Source of the DNA: Aestuariibacter salexigens DSM 15300
Lineage (GTDB): Bacteria; Pseudomonadota; Gammaproteobacteria; Enterobacterales; Alteromonadaceae
DNA: 64,000 nt
Direction: 5' to 3'
Assembly: GCF_000429145.1 (NCBI RefSeq)
Contig: NZ_AUBH01000001.1
Location: 744,001 to 808,000 of the forward strand
Below the pieces are notes generated by a model. That model was not told the DNA's origin. It ran no database searches and worked only from the letters and a program-made list of their open reading frames with translations. Both the position numbers and the translations under genes were made by a program. Positions 1 through 9,341 of this stretch are shown here, piece after piece; position 1 is the stretch's first letter; each line of letters starts with the position of its first letter.

Positions 1-2
1 CG

Positions 3-791
3 CGTCTGAATCACGACACCATAGGCCAGTATCAAGCTTCACAGAATATGGCAAAGTACGCCAAAAACTCCATCCATGACAGTCCGGAATTACAACTCAA
101 TGTCATTCGAGCAGGGATTGATTTAGCGACAAATTTGTCGAGTAATGAATCGGCAACCCTGATGCAAAAAATAGAAAAGCAAATCGTAGCCTTTGAACAA
201 GACGCCAAACTTGCCCTGCAGATGGCTGAGCAACTGCATATCATCAAGATACGCATGCTTAATGTTAAAAATGATAAGAAGACTGCAGAGCAGATGCTCG
301 ACAAGCACGTTACCGCTAAACCTTTTACTTCGCTGGAAGACAACCTAGATAAAGTTAAGGCCTATCATGAGCTAGGCCATCGTGAACGTTGTAAGTCACT
401 GCTTGCCCATATCAAGCAGCAAATAGCCGGTGATAACTTCTCCAGCCATGTGGTCAGCGAGTATATCGAACAAGAGTCGGTAGAGCGCGAAGAAATCATG
501 TTTACCGCCAAAGAGCTCAAAGAAATGGCGGCGACCAATTACAAGCACAAACGTTACGATCCCGCATTCCAGAATCTTGCGCAGGCCCTTACGCTGTCAC
601 CAACCAGCAAACAAATTGCGCTTAGTCTGCTCAAAGTACTGTCACACAAAAGCGAACAGGGTCGATTAGATAATGATGAGCTTAGTATGGTTGAGAAATG
701 CAAAGAGATGCTTGAACAGGCAAAACTGCCCAAGGACCAAATCGCCAAACGAGACGAATACTTGACCATACTCGCATCTCAGCTTTCATAG
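3..791 (+). CDS. C-terminal part of a TPR-like protein, 5' truncated by the window edge
   Basis: The frame is open from the first base of the window with no stop before the first ATG at 48, so the gene very probably starts upstream and only its last ~262 residues are here. The visible part is almost entirely helical and charged. A segment near the C-terminus (around AATNYKHKRYDPAFQNLAQA) has the look of one tetratricopeptide unit: spaced aromatic/small residues and an Ala-rich second helix. It resembles the tail of response-regulator/TPR proteins common in marine gammaproteobacteria, but no receiver domain is visible here, so that assignment is a guess. It ends 14 bp before sbcB on the same strand, so the two may be cotranscribed. 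It could also be any TPR adaptor. Confidence 0.65.
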   Translation, partial: RLNHDTIGQYQASQNMAKYAKNSIHDSPELQLNVIRAGIDLATNLSSNESATLMQKIEKQIVAFEQDAKLALQMAEQLHIIKIRMLNVKNDKKTAEQMLDKHVTAKPFTSLEDNLDKVKAYHELGHRERCKSLLAHIKQQIAGDNFSSHVVSEYIEQESVEREEIMFTAKELKEMAATNYKHKRYDPAFQNLAQALTLSPTSKQIALSLLKVLSHKSEQGRLDNDELSMVEKCKEMLEQAKLPKDQIAKRDEYLTILASQLS

Positions 792-805
792 TGTAATCAC
801 GTGCA

Positions 806-2233
806 ATGAGCGAGTCTCCTACGATTTTATGGCACGACTACGAAACCTGGGGGGTAAACCCAGCTAAAGATCTTCCGTGTCAGTTTGCAGCGATCCGAAC
901 CGATCTGGAGTTAAATCCGGTTGGCTCGCCGATCAATATCATGTGTCAGATTGCCAATGATTATCTGCCCCACCCCGGTGCCTGCCTGGTCACCGGCATC
1001 ACACCACAGCAAAGCCTGCGGGATGGCATGATAGAAGCGGAGTTTGTGGCTCAGATCCATCGCCACATGACCATACCCAATACCTGTGTCGCTGGATATA
1101 ACAGCATTCGCTTTGACGATGAAGTGACACGCTATGCGCTGTATCGCAACTTTTTCGATCCCTACGGCAGAGAATGGCAACAGGGCAATAGTCGCTGGGA
1201 CATAATCGATCTGGTTCGCGCCTGCTATGCACTGAGACCCGAAGGAATAGTGTGGCCCGAGCGCGATGATGGTGCGCCAAGCTTTAAACTCGAACATCTG
1301 ACCGCAGCCAATGAATTAGGCCATCAGCAGGCTCACGATGCATTATCCGACGTGCATGCCACGATCGCAGTTGCCAAACTGATTAAAACCAAACAGCCAA
1401 AGCTGTACGAATTTTACTACGCATTACGTAAAAAAAAGGCTGTCGCGGCCCAGTTAGACTGCTTGCAGCACACGCCCTTCGTGCACATTTCATCTAAGCT
1501 GCCAGCACTGCAAGGATGCTGCGCATGGATGATGCCGGTAGTCCAACATCCCACGCAGTCTAACGCCGTCATCTGTATCGATTTGACCCGCCCCTGCGAC
1601 ATGCTACTGGAATATGACGCAGAGACATTACGCTCGCAACTTTATGCGCGCAGCGAGGATCTCGGCGAACAAGACCGCCCGCCGTTAAAATTAGTCCATC
1701 TTAATCGCAGTCCGTTTGTAGCCCCGGCAAAAACCTTGACGCCAGAGAACGCTGAGCGTCTGGGCATAGACCGTCAAGCCTGTCTGAAGCGACTGGACTT
1801 GCTGAAAAATACCCATGGACTGGTACAAAAACTGGCGACAGTATTTGATGATGATATGCAGCGAGCCCCCTCACCGCCCGATCAGGCATTATACGAAGGC
1901 TTTATTGCCGATGCTGATACCGCCCTAATGCAGCAGGTGCACGATATCCGCCCTGAACAGCTTGATTCACTTAACGGTAGATTTAGCGACACACGCCTCA
2001 ATCAACTGTTGACGTATTACCGTGCCAGAAACTATCCCGCCACACTGACGCATGATGAAGCACAGCGCTGGCAGCAACACAGACAGGCGCGACTCATTGA
2101 CGGTGAAAAAGGCGCCAGTATTGCGTTAGCAGAGTTTCAGCACGAGCTCACCAAGCTCGCAGAAACCTATCGTGATGATGCGAATAAACAAGCGATACTC
2201 AGAGCACTTTATCAATACGCGCAAAACCTGTAA
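806..2233 (+). CDS. sbcB: Exodeoxyribonuclease I
   Basis: A 475-residue protein, the same length as E. coli SbcB. It degrades single-stranded DNA 3' to 5' in mismatch repair and recombination. The DEDD exonuclease signature is visible: HDYETWG near the N-terminus (Asp11, Glu13), NSIRFDDEV for the second motif, and HDALSDVHAT for the third with the His and Asp that bind catalytic metal. The C-terminal part has the SH3-like and helical regions expected of the family. The ATG start gives a protein that aligns with the E. coli N-terminus (DYET followed by PAQFAAIRTD-like residues). No good Shine-Dalgarno sequence precedes it, consistent with translation coupled to the upstream gene 14 bp away. 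Confidence 0.96.
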   Translation: MSESPTILWHDYETWGVNPAKDLPCQFAAIRTDLELNPVGSPINIMCQIANDYLPHPGACLVTGITPQQSLRDGMIEAEFVAQIHRHMTIPNTCVAGYNSIRFDDEVTRYALYRNFFDPYGREWQQGNSRWDIIDLVRACYALRPEGIVWPERDDGAPSFKLEHLTAANELGHQQAHDALSDVHATIAVAKLIKTKQPKLYEFYYALRKKKAVAAQLDCLQHTPFVHISSKLPALQGCCAWMMPVVQHPTQSNAVICIDLTRPCDMLLEYDAETLRSQLYARSEDLGEQDRPPLKLVHLNRSPFVAPAKTLTPENAERLGIDRQACLKRLDLLKNTHGLVQKLATVFDDDMQRAPSPPDQALYEGFIADADTALMQQVHDIRPEQLDSLNGRFSDTRLNQLLTYYRARNYPATLTHDEAQRWQQHRQARLIDGEKGASIALAEFQHELTKLAETYRDDANKQAILRALYQYAQNL

Positions 2234-2314
2234 GTTATCAAAGTTATTTTATAAAGCGTCGATAACCTAAGCAGTACGCATTCGGTTTAAACGTTTAACC
2301 TTTTGGGATCACCA

Positions 2315-3970
2315 ATGCAGGGTCTGACTTTACGCACAGATAATCAAGACAAGGTGCTCGAGCTTGTCGTTCAACCCGAGCAGCTTCAAGGAAAACTTAG
2401 CACCAAAGCACTGTACAGCTTCATCGCAGGCTCCGAATACAGTGAGTTGTTTTTGTTTGAGGAATCTATTTCTGATGCATGCCATGCTGCCAATGACGCG
2501 GCACAAAATCAGGCAGATGCACAATTAACCTTAACCATTGGCGAGCGTCGTGATGCGGAAGTCACATTCAGGCTAAGCGAAGATGAAATGACAGCTAGCT
2601 TGTCTCTGTCAGCGCCATGCGGCGGAAAAGTCCCTGATTTTAAGACGTTGGTTAAAAAAGCCCGTGAGACCGGTATTAAACGTGGTTTAGGCGTAAACCG
2701 CATACGCAAATTATTGCACTCTCTTGAAACCGTAGAGCGCGGTGCTTACGTCGATATGATCATTGCTAAGGGCTTACCGGCAAGAAATGGCAAACATTCA
2801 CGTTTAAAACCCCTCGTTCCCAACGCCCTTGAGCGTGTTTTGCGACCGCAGACGGCGTCAGGCAGCAGGGTCGATATGCGCAATCTGGGTGAAATCGTAT
2901 GCGTCAAGCCAGGCACTCCTGTGTTGAAACGCCTGCCACCCACCGAAGGACGACCTGGTTATACCATCACGGGCACGCCGTTAGACGCAGAGCCTGGCGA
3001 GTGGCAGGAACTGGTCGCAGAAGCAGGCACTGAGGTCAGTGAAAAAGATGAAAACGTATTGGTCGCCAGCATAGCGGGGATGCCCAAATTCCGCGATCAG
3101 AAGATGATTGTTGACGATACCTACACCACTAACGGCGTGAACGTTGGTACCGGCAACGTTAAATATAACGGTGCCGTGCTGGTCAATGGTGACGTTACCG
3201 AAAAAATGGAAATTGAGGCGACAGGCGATATCACCATAAATGGTTTCGTCGAATCTGCCACTATTCAATCAGGTGGCGACATCATTATAACCGAAGGCGC
3301 GATGGGCAAGGTTAATGACGCCGCCACAGAATTCAGCACGCGATTAATCGCACAAGGTAGCATTCATATCCAACACGGTCAGGGGCTAGAGATCCTGTGC
3401 TCTGGTAACGTCACCATTGGCAGACAACTGGCTTATAGCAAAATCATTTGCGGCGGTAGCGTCATCGTAGGCCCTATCGACAATCCAAATGGCAACTTGT
3501 TTGCCTGTGAAATACAAAGCCAGGAAGCGGTGGTTGCGGGCACACTGGGTGCGGTATCTGGAAGCAGTCTGGCGATAGATTTCAGCAATGGCTTTAATGT
3601 GTTGCTAGAGCGAAAAGATACCCTTGACGATCTGCTGACGCAGTTACGACAAAACAATGAGCGCCATCGCGAAAAGCTTGATCTGATCCGTTCGAAATAT
3701 ATTCCAGCTGAATTACAGCACAAGCTTGATGAAGCGCTAGCGATGTTTAAATCAGAACGGAGCCTGCTGAACTGGATGGAATCCAAAGCTGAACAAATGC
3801 GCGCGCAAAAGGAAGGTTATCAGCAGGAGATTAAGCTTATTGCCAACAAAAAGCTTTACCCTGGCGTGACGGTGAAATTAAACAACCGCACCTGGCGTGC
3901 TGAAAGAGAGTACGGCAGAGCGGTCGTTAAGTATGAAGGCCACAAATGGCATTATGAGCCGTTGATGTGA
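2315..3970 (+). CDS. FapA/DUF342 family protein
   Basis: A 551-residue protein of the FapA (formerly DUF342) family: an N-terminal mixed domain, a long central repetitive beta-helix-like stretch (GDVTEKMEIEATGDITINGF and similar units with regularly spaced Gly/Asn, roughly residues 260-410), then a coiled-coil C-terminal tail rich in Glu, Arg and Leu. Family members are often linked to flagellar or chemotaxis gene neighbourhoods and to polymer or surface functions, but the molecular role is not settled. The ATG at 2315 is preferred over an in-frame TTG at 2303 because a GGGA ribosome-binding motif sits 6-9 bp before the ATG and would otherwise lie inside the gene. It stands alone between sbcB and a convergent dehydrogenase, so the context gives no specific clue. 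Confidence 0.85.
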   Translation: MQGLTLRTDNQDKVLELVVQPEQLQGKLSTKALYSFIAGSEYSELFLFEESISDACHAANDAAQNQADAQLTLTIGERRDAEVTFRLSEDEMTASLSLSAPCGGKVPDFKTLVKKARETGIKRGLGVNRIRKLLHSLETVERGAYVDMIIAKGLPARNGKHSRLKPLVPNALERVLRPQTASGSRVDMRNLGEIVCVKPGTPVLKRLPPTEGRPGYTITGTPLDAEPGEWQELVAEAGTEVSEKDENVLVASIAGMPKFRDQKMIVDDTYTTNGVNVGTGNVKYNGAVLVNGDVTEKMEIEATGDITINGFVESATIQSGGDIIITEGAMGKVNDAATEFSTRLIAQGSIHIQHGQGLEILCSGNVTIGRQLAYSKIICGGSVIVGPIDNPNGNLFACEIQSQEAVVAGTLGAVSGSSLAIDFSNGFNVLLERKDTLDDLLTQLRQNNERHREKLDLIRSKYIPAELQHKLDEALAMFKSERSLLNWMESKAEQMRAQKEGYQQEIKLIANKKLYPGVTVKLNNRTWRAEREYGRAVVKYEGHKWHYEPLM

Positions 3971-4015
3971 CAAAAGTTGTACGTCCATGTTCGAATGAGC
4001 GTTACGCGTAACGTA

Positions 4016-4897
4016 CTATTTGGTCAGCCGAGCCAGTAAACTCGAGGTATCCCAGCGATTTCCTCCCATTTTTTGCACATCGGCATAAAATTGGTCGACC
4101 AGTGCGGTGAGTGGCAGCGTAGCGCCCTGTCGCTTCGCTTCTGCCAGCGCAATATTCAAATCTTTGCGCATCCAGTCAACAGCAAAACCAAACTCGTAGT
4201 TACCGGCTAACATTGTCTGGAAACGATTTTCCATTTGCCAGGATTGTGCTGCGCCTTTGCTGATCACCTCAATCACTGCCTCACAATCCATACCGGCCTG
4301 CTGACCAAAGTGCAGTGCCTCTGCGAGTCCCTGCACGACACCGGCAATACAAATCTGATTCATCATTTTGGCCAGTTGACCGCTGCCCGCATCGCCCAGC
4401 AGTCTGCTAAATCGCGCATAGTGCTGCAACACAGGCTCAACGCGTTGGTACGCCTCCACGTCGCCGCCCAGCATGATGGTGAGCTGACCATTCTCCGCGC
4501 CGGCCTGACCACCAGATACGGGGGCATCAAGAAAGCCAACCTGCTTTGCTGCAAAAACATCATACATTTCTCTGGCGATATCGGCAGAGGCCGTCGTGTG
4601 ATCAACCACAACAGCGCCGGACTTGATGTGCTGAATAACGCCCTGTGGGCCAGTCAACACCTCTCGAACATCATTATCATTACCTACGCACACCAGAACA
4701 CAATCTGCATTTTCTGCGGCTATGGCGGGTGACTCAGCAACCTTACCGTTGTAACGCTGTGCCCATTGTTGAGCTTTATCTTTTGTGCGGTTGTATACGG
4801 TAATATCCAGCCCGGCATTGGCCAAATGACCCGCCATTGGAAAGCCCATTACCCCCAATCCGATAAACGCAATGTTATTCATGTTGTTCAGACTCAT
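4016..4897 (-). CDS. NAD(P)-dependent beta-hydroxyacid dehydrogenase (3-hydroxyisobutyrate dehydrogenase family)
   Basis: A 293-residue member of the family that includes 3-hydroxyisobutyrate dehydrogenase, tartronate semialdehyde reductase and succinic semialdehyde reductases. The dinucleotide-binding motif FIGLGVMG is at residues 11-18, the substrate-binding loop DAPVSGG at 124-130, and the catalytic lysine is K177 in [11 protein letters not shown]. The helical C-terminal dimerisation domain is complete. The substrate cannot be read from sequence, and the neighbours (convergent FapA gene, divergent glutathione peroxidase) do not help. A second in-frame ATG five codons downstream (4882) gives the usual short N-terminus before the Rossmann strand and is about equally plausible as the start. 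The 53 bp to the glutathione peroxidase gene must hold divergent promoters. Confidence 0.88.
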   Translation of the reverse strand: MSLNNMNNIAFIGLGVMGFPMAGHLANAGLDITVYNRTKDKAQQWAQRYNGKVAESPAIAAENADCVLVCVGNDNDVREVLTGPQGVIQHIKSGAVVVDHTTASADIAREMYDVFAAKQVGFLDAPVSGGQAGAENGQLTIMLGGDVEAYQRVEPVLQHYARFSRLLGDAGSGQLAKMMNQICIAGVVQGLAEALHFGQQAGMDCEAVIEVISKGAAQSWQMENRFQTMLAGNYEFGFAVDWMRKDLNIALAEAKRQGATLPLTALVDQFYADVQKMGGNRWDTSSLLARLTK

Positions 4898-4950
4898 TGA
4901 TTGCTTGCTACAATGCCGTCAGGATAGACGACTTATTACTAGGAGGCAGT

Positions 4951-5436
4951 ATGTCACAATCTGTTCATCAATTTGAAATGCCATTAAACAACGGCGCAAT
5001 GCAATCACTTGAAGATTACAAAGGCAAGGTGCTGTTGATTGTCAACACCGCCAGCAAGTGCGGCTTTACACCGCAATATAAGGAGCTACAGGAGCTATAC
5101 GAAAATTACAAGGACGAGGGACTCGTCGTACTTGGCTTTCCCTGTGATCAGTTTGGTCATCAGGAGCCTGGCAGCGATGATGAAATTCAGGAGTTCTGCA
5201 GTCTGAATTTTGGGGTCAGCTTCCCTTTGTTCAAAAAAATTGAAGTCAATGGCGACAATGCTGCGCCGCTGTATAAGACCTTAAAGTCAGAAGCGCCGGG
5301 CGTGCTCGGCAGTACCAGCGTCAAATGGAATTTTACCAAGTTTCTGGTCGATCAGAATGGTAATGTGGTTGAGCGATTTGCACCCACCACTAAACCTTCA
5401 AGCATCGCATCGAAGATCGAAAAACTATTGGGCTAG
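4951..5436 (+). CDS. Glutathione peroxidase family protein
   Basis: A 161-residue thiol peroxidase of the glutathione peroxidase (BtuE-like) family, which reduces H2O2 and organic hydroperoxides with thioredoxin or glutathione. The catalytic tetrad is visible: peroxidatic Cys37 in NTASKCGFT, Gln in GFPCDQFG, and Trp126-Asn127 in VKWNFTKFL. Extra cysteines at 65 and 83 match the resolving-cysteine pattern of thioredoxin-dependent members. The start is fixed by an excellent AGGAGG at 4941-4946. An earlier in-frame ATG at 4897 would add a non-conserved leader spanning that site and is rejected. It is a cysteine, not selenocysteine, enzyme. It is followed by a strong hairpin and then ldhA. Confidence 0.93.
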   Translation: MSQSVHQFEMPLNNGAMQSLEDYKGKVLLIVNTASKCGFTPQYKELQELYENYKDEGLVVLGFPCDQFGHQEPGSDDEIQEFCSLNFGVSFPLFKKIEVNGDNAAPLYKTLKSEAPGVLGSTSVKWNFTKFLVDQNGNVVERFAPTTKPSSIASKIEKLLG

Positions 5437-5444
5437 ATCAAGCT

Positions 5445-5482
5445 CCTGCGCAGTGGCCGTTGTGTCGGCCATGTTGCGCAGG
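5445..5482 (+). terminator. Strong hairpin between the peroxidase gene and ldhA
   Basis: The outer arms CCTGCGCA and TGCGCAGG pair perfectly, and the inner TGGCCG/CGGCCA pair around a TTGTGT loop. The structure starts 9 bp after the peroxidase stop codon. There is no T-tract directly after it, so it may be a weak or factor-assisted terminator, or an mRNA 3'-end stabiliser, rather than a classical intrinsic terminator. Confidence 0.5.
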
Positions 5483-5527
5483 TAGCCTGTGTTTTGACAT
5501 AGCGTCATAGGCAAAAGGGCATCAGAT

Positions 5528-6517
5528 ATGAAAGTCGGCGTGTTTAGCAGTAAAAAATATGATCAGGTTTATTTACAGCAGCGCAGTGTTCATTATGGCT
5601 TTGATCTGGAGTTTCTGGAAACCCGTTTGGGTCCGGAAACCAAAGCCTTAGCCGAGCGTTATGATGCGATATGCGTGTTTGTTAACGACATCGTTGATAA
5701 AACCGTGCTGGATACGCTCAAAGCCCATGAAATCGGTCATGTTGCGCTACGTTGTTCAGGTTTTAATAATGTCGACACGCAGTACGCACAAAAGCTAGGT
5801 ATCAGCGTCTCCAGAGTCCCTGCGTATTCACCCGAAGCGGTGGCTGAGCATACACTCGCCCTGATGCTGACGTTAAATCGCAAACTTCACAAAGCCTACA
5901 ACCGAGTAAAAGAGGGAAATTTCAGCCTCGATGGCTTGATGGGCTTTAACATGCACGGTAAAACCGTAGGAGTAATTGGCACCGGCCAGATTGGGCGCGC
6001 GGTCGTCAGGATCCTGAACGGTTTTGGCTGCAGAATTCTGTGTAATGACCCCTACCCGCATGCTGATGTTGAAGCATTGGGGGGCGAATACGTTGATATT
6101 GAAAGCTTGTTTCGCCAGTCCGATATCATAACATTACATTGCCCACTGACCCTGGAGAGTCAGCACATGATCAATCATGATGCGATTCATCTGATGAAAG
6201 ATGGCGTGATGCTAATCAATACGTCTCGCGGTGCGTTAGTAAATACCAAGGCGGTCGTCGCTGGCCTGAAAAGTCAGAAGATTGGCATGTTGGGGTTGGA
6301 TGTGTATGAAATGGAATCAGAGCTGTTTTTTGACGATCGCTCCTGCGAGGTCATTCAGGATGATGTGTTTCAGCGCTTATCGAGCTTTCACAATGTGCTG
6401 ATTACCGGTCACCAGGGCTTCTTCACGAGTGAGGCCATGCAGCAGATATCGCAAACGACGTTAGAAAACCTGCAGTATTACTTTACCGGCAAGGTTAACC
6501 CTGACACATTCCTGTAA
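5528..6517 (+). CDS. ldhA: Fermentative D-lactate dehydrogenase
   Basis: A 329-residue D-2-hydroxyacid dehydrogenase, the same length as E. coli LdhA and similar throughout. It reduces pyruvate to D-lactate with NADH in the cytoplasm. The nucleotide-binding motif GTGQIG is at 151-156. The catalytic triad is Arg234 in NTSRGAL, Glu263 in DVYEMES and His295 in TGHQGFF. The LFFDDRS...VIQDDVFQRLSS stretch is typical of the LdhA subgroup rather than of phosphoglycerate or glyoxylate dehydrogenases. An AAGGG ribosome-binding motif lies at a suitable distance before the ATG. It converges with cmoM, with only 4 bp between the stop codons. Confidence 0.95.
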   Translation: MKVGVFSSKKYDQVYLQQRSVHYGFDLEFLETRLGPETKALAERYDAICVFVNDIVDKTVLDTLKAHEIGHVALRCSGFNNVDTQYAQKLGISVSRVPAYSPEAVAEHTLALMLTLNRKLHKAYNRVKEGNFSLDGLMGFNMHGKTVGVIGTGQIGRAVVRILNGFGCRILCNDPYPHADVEALGGEYVDIESLFRQSDIITLHCPLTLESQHMINHDAIHLMKDGVMLINTSRGALVNTKAVVAGLKSQKIGMLGLDVYEMESELFFDDRSCEVIQDDVFQRLSSFHNVLITGHQGFFTSEAMQQISQTTLENLQYYFTGKVNPDTFL

Positions 6518-6521
6518 CGCC

Positions 6522-7289
6522 CTACTCGACGCGCCTGGCAATAATATGAAAATATTTGCCTAACCACAGATACGGGTGCTGCTCACCGTATTGCAGTTCC
6601 AGTTGTTTCAGTTTGTCATAGTCTCGCTGTTGCTGAGTTTTATCCCGCAAATAATCGTGAAAGCAGCGTATGCCACGCTGATACACTATCTCCAACGGCG
6701 AATCTTGCAGGTGCTGCAATATTACTTTTGGCGACTGTGGGTTTTGCGGATTCAAACGCACCTGGTTTTTAACCTGCATACCCGCAAAAATATAATCGAA
6801 GTTGCCATACACCGCATTGGCAAAGAGCTTCGCATCTTGGTTGAAGAAGCTTAAGCTTAATAAGCCGCCGGGCTTGAGCCAGGACACCAGTTTGTCGATT
6901 GCACAAAGTGGCTGCTGAAGCCATTCCAACACCGCATGACACACTACAATATCGTATTGCTGCGGTGCTTCGAACGACTGTATTGGAGAATGGATGAAGG
7001 ACAGCGCGTCATTGTGTGCATACTGCTGACGAGCCCGTTCAAGGATCTCGGCAGAGGTATCGATAACAGTGACACTGACATCACCTAATTCTGTTAGCGC
7101 CTGAGCAAATATTCCCGTGCCACCGCCAGCGTCTAACACCTGTTTACCGGGCGCGTCAGATAGGTGTCGAGATACCCCATGCAGCAGCAACTCATGGCGT
7201 AGTTTACCTTTACTGGTGCCGTAGATATTCTTCTCAAACTTATTGGTCAGTGAATCAAAGCTCTGATCTGGTTTATCATTAGATGTCAT
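6522..7289 (-). CDS. cmoM: tRNA 5-carboxymethoxyuridine methyltransferase
   Basis: A 255-residue SAM-dependent methyltransferase closely resembling E. coli CmoM (SmtA), which methyl-esterifies carboxymethoxyuridine at tRNA position 34. The SAM motif is VLDAGGGTG at 51-59. The subgroup signatures NKFEKNIYGTSKGKLR near the N-terminus, HAVLEWL, GNFDYIFAGM and the C-terminal FHDYLR are all present. The start at 7289 is chosen because the protein then begins a few residues before the conserved FD..TNKF segment. An upstream ATG at 7349 would run into the divergent elyC gene and adds a non-conserved extension. The cmoM-elyC divergent pair, with start codons only about 23 bp apart, matches the gene order in enterobacteria. 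Confidence 0.92.
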   Translation of the reverse strand: MTSNDKPDQSFDSLTNKFEKNIYGTSKGKLRHELLLHGVSRHLSDAPGKQVLDAGGGTGIFAQALTELGDVSVTVIDTSAEILERARQQYAHNDALSFIHSPIQSFEAPQQYDIVVCHAVLEWLQQPLCAIDKLVSWLKPGGLLSLSFFNQDAKLFANAVYGNFDYIFAGMQVKNQVRLNPQNPQSPKVILQHLQDSPLEIVYQRGIRCFHDYLRDKTQQQRDYDKLKQLELQYGEQHPYLWLGKYFHIIARRVE

Positions 7290-7312
7290 ATCACACACGG
7301 GTCCGTAACTAC

Positions 7313-8074
7313 ATGGATGGCTTTTTCCTAAAAAAAATTCTTGGTGCACTGGCGATGCCGCTGCCGATTATACTGTTTTTACTGTCGGTAGGCGTGATTT
7401 TACTGTTCACCCAGAAGCAGACGCTGGCCAGAATCACCTTGCTCACTGCAACGGTGCTATTATGGCTATCGTCTATGTCATTTATGCCTAACAGCCTGTT
7501 AGGAGCGCTGGAAAGACATTTCCCGCAATATGATATCTCTATTCCAGCAAACCAGATTGTCGTGCTTGGCTGCGGACACGCTAACGATAGCCAGTTACCT
7601 ATCACCTCTCAGCTTAAAGCCTGTTCTCTGACCCGCGTGATTGAAGCCTTTCGCATATGGCAACTGAATCAGGATGCAGTGGTATACACCTCTGGCTATG
7701 GCGGTATAGAGCCATTTAGCACCGCTCAAATGCATGCCCGAATGTTACAACAGCTGGGCGTGCCTGCGGCACAGATAAAAATGTTTGAAGACGCTCGGGA
7801 TACAGAAGATGAGGCACAGTTACTCAGCGCCGAATTAAATGGTCAACCCTTCGTACTGGTGACATCTGCCAGCCATATGTTGCGAGCCAGCACGTTTTTT
7901 ACTCAGCGTGGTCAGAAACCTATCCCCGCGCCTACTGACCATCTTATTCGTCACTATTCTGATAGTCATTGGTGGGGCCATCTACCAGATGCAAGCAACA
8001 TTCAGAAAACCGAAAGGTGGTGGTACGAACGACTTGGACGCACCTGGCAGTGGTTAAAACAGGCATTTGATTAG
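7313..8074 (+). CDS. elyC: Envelope biogenesis factor ElyC (DUF218)
   Basis: A 253-residue inner-membrane protein of the YdcF/SanA/ElyC (DUF218) group. In E. coli ElyC is needed for envelope integrity and for use of the undecaprenyl lipid carrier in peptidoglycan synthesis at low temperature. Two N-terminal membrane segments (about residues 5-25 and 30-48) are followed by a soluble DUF218 domain with VVLGCGHAND, YTSGYGG, and the VTSASHMLRAS motif. The ATG at 7313 gives an N-terminus matching E. coli (basic FFLKK before the first membrane segment). The in-frame ATG at 7283 would overlap cmoM and adds ten residues. The 3' end overlaps the convergent ybgI by 4 bp. Confidence 0.9.
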   Translation: MDGFFLKKILGALAMPLPIILFLLSVGVILLFTQKQTLARITLLTATVLLWLSSMSFMPNSLLGALERHFPQYDISIPANQIVVLGCGHANDSQLPITSQLKACSLTRVIEAFRIWQLNQDAVVYTSGYGGIEPFSTAQMHARMLQQLGVPAAQIKMFEDARDTEDEAQLLSAELNGQPFVLVTSASHMLRASTFFTQRGQKPIPAPTDHLIRHYSDSHWWGHLPDASNIQKTERWWYERLGRTWQWLKQAFD

Positions 8075-8832
8075 GCCGGATTGTCGATATCGACAAACTC
8101 AACAGACAAGTCCAGTTGTTCAGCCAGATACTGTCCGATTGCCATTGCGCCGTAGCGTTCAGTGGCATGGTGTCCGGCGGCGAAAAACGCTATGCCCATT
8201 TCACGCGCCGTGTGAATCGTCTGTTCTGACACTTCACCGGTAATAAAGGCGTCAATGCCCTGCTCTGCTGCTTGTTCAATGAATCCCTGTCCACCGCCAG
8301 TACACCAAGCGATAGTGCGCAGCTTGCGATTTTGATCACCTTCAACCAAAGGTGTGCGCTTGAGACTGGATGTCAATCTGGCGGCCATCTCGGCAACGCT
8401 AATACTTTCCTGTAGATGACCTCGCATGGCTACACTGTTGGGATCCTCTGCGATCAGACCACCATCAACCTCGATACCCAGGCGCTGCGCCAGTTGCGCG
8501 TTGTTACCTAGCTTGGGATGGATATCTAGCGGCAGATGATAAGCAAACAGATTGATATCATGTTTCAGCAACGTGGCTAGCCGCGTGCGCTTCATTCCGG
8601 TCAGGCATGGATTCTCACCTTTCCAGAAATAGCCGTGATGAACAATAATCGCGTCGGCTCGCTTCTCTACCGCAGCATCAATCAGTGCCTGTGACGCTGT
8701 CACTCCAGTGACAATGCGCCTGACATCCGCCTTACCTTCGACCTGCAGACCATTAGGACAATAATCCCTGATTTTTTCTGGTTTAAGCAGTTCATTAAGA
8801 AAGCGATGTAGCTCATGGTTATTGATTTGCAC
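8071..8832 (-). CDS. ybgI: Nif3-like dinuclear metal-centre protein (YbgI family)
   Basis: A 253-residue Nif3/YbgI family protein, usual length for the short bacterial form. Members form toroidal hexamers with a dinuclear metal site. Annotation as GTP cyclohydrolase I type 2 is inherited and biochemically weak. Candidate metal ligands are His65-His66 in IIVHHGYFW, Asp103 in HLPLDIHP, and His221 with Glu225 in GHHATERYG. The whole protein aligns without gaps large enough to suggest truncation. It is convergent with elyC. Confidence 0.9.
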   Translation of the reverse strand: MQINNHELHRFLNELLKPEKIRDYCPNGLQVEGKADVRRIVTGVTASQALIDAAVEKRADAIIVHHGYFWKGENPCLTGMKRTRLATLLKHDINLFAYHLPLDIHPKLGNNAQLAQRLGIEVDGGLIAEDPNSVAMRGHLQESISVAEMAARLTSSLKRTPLVEGDQNRKLRTIAWCTGGGQGFIEQAAEQGIDAFITGEVSEQTIHTAREMGIAFFAAGHHATERYGAMAIGQYLAEQLDLSVEFVDIDNPA

Positions 8833-8972
8833 GTGAGTTCCTCGTTTTCACTCGTAGACGAGTGTGTAAATCTGCGTAACGGCCGCGTGATTAGACATTA
8901 TTGTTAAAAACATGTATAAAAAGCGACCCTATCTGCAATTAAGAATAATACAAACATAGGTTTACTGTAATT

Positions 8973-9320
8973 ATGACAAAATTGGACAAAGAACAGGTAA
9001 TCGCCGCTTTCACAGAAGCTTACACTGCCGCCAACGGCAAAGCACCGGAGATTGAGGCAAAAGGCGGATGGTACAGCGTCGATGGCGGAAAGAATGTCCG
9101 TCTTGCTCAATTACAGGAAATGACAGAGGAACTGAGCGGCGGTGCAGCTAAAGCAGCCGAGCCGTTAAAAGCGAAAGCTGAAGAGAAGCCAGCGGCAGCG
9201 AAGAAGCCTGCCAAGGCCAAGCCGGCCAAAGCGAAAAAGTCTGCGTCTTCATTCTCAGTCAAGGCCTACTGGGCTGAACAGGTACTAAGTCATAAGCCTG
9301 GCTCTCGCGCACCACGCTAA
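8973..9320 (+). CDS. Small protein with a Lys/Ala/Pro-rich basic tail
   Basis: A 115-residue protein I cannot assign to a named family. Residues 1-50 look like a compact domain (acidic-basic helix followed by KGGWYSVDGGKNVRLAQLQ). Residues 58-90 are a histone-H1-like tail of alternating Lys, Ala and Pro (PAKAKPAKAKK), and the last 25 residues carry a short aromatic/basic end. Such tails usually bind nucleic acid or anionic polymer, so a nucleoid- or RNA-associated role is an inference. The coding frame is supported by consistent composition and by an intrinsic terminator directly downstream. It is followed, in convergent orientation, by psrA. Confidence 0.75.
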   Translation: MTKLDKEQVIAAFTEAYTAANGKAPEIEAKGGWYSVDGGKNVRLAQLQEMTEELSGGAAKAAEPLKAKAEEKPAAAKKPAKAKPAKAKKSASSFSVKAYWAEQVLSHKPGSRAPR

Positions 9321-9341
9321 GCGCAGTTCGTATATTTCGTT

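Noticed and set aside
4000-4013. Palindrome CGTTACGCGTAACG between convergent genes
   Set aside because: It has no loop and no T-tract, so it is a poor terminator, and no regulated start is nearby. Possibly chance.
4897-5436. Longer glutathione peroxidase start at 4897
   Set aside because: The extension is not conserved, spans a perfect AGGAGG at 4941-4946 and would overlap the divergent gene start.
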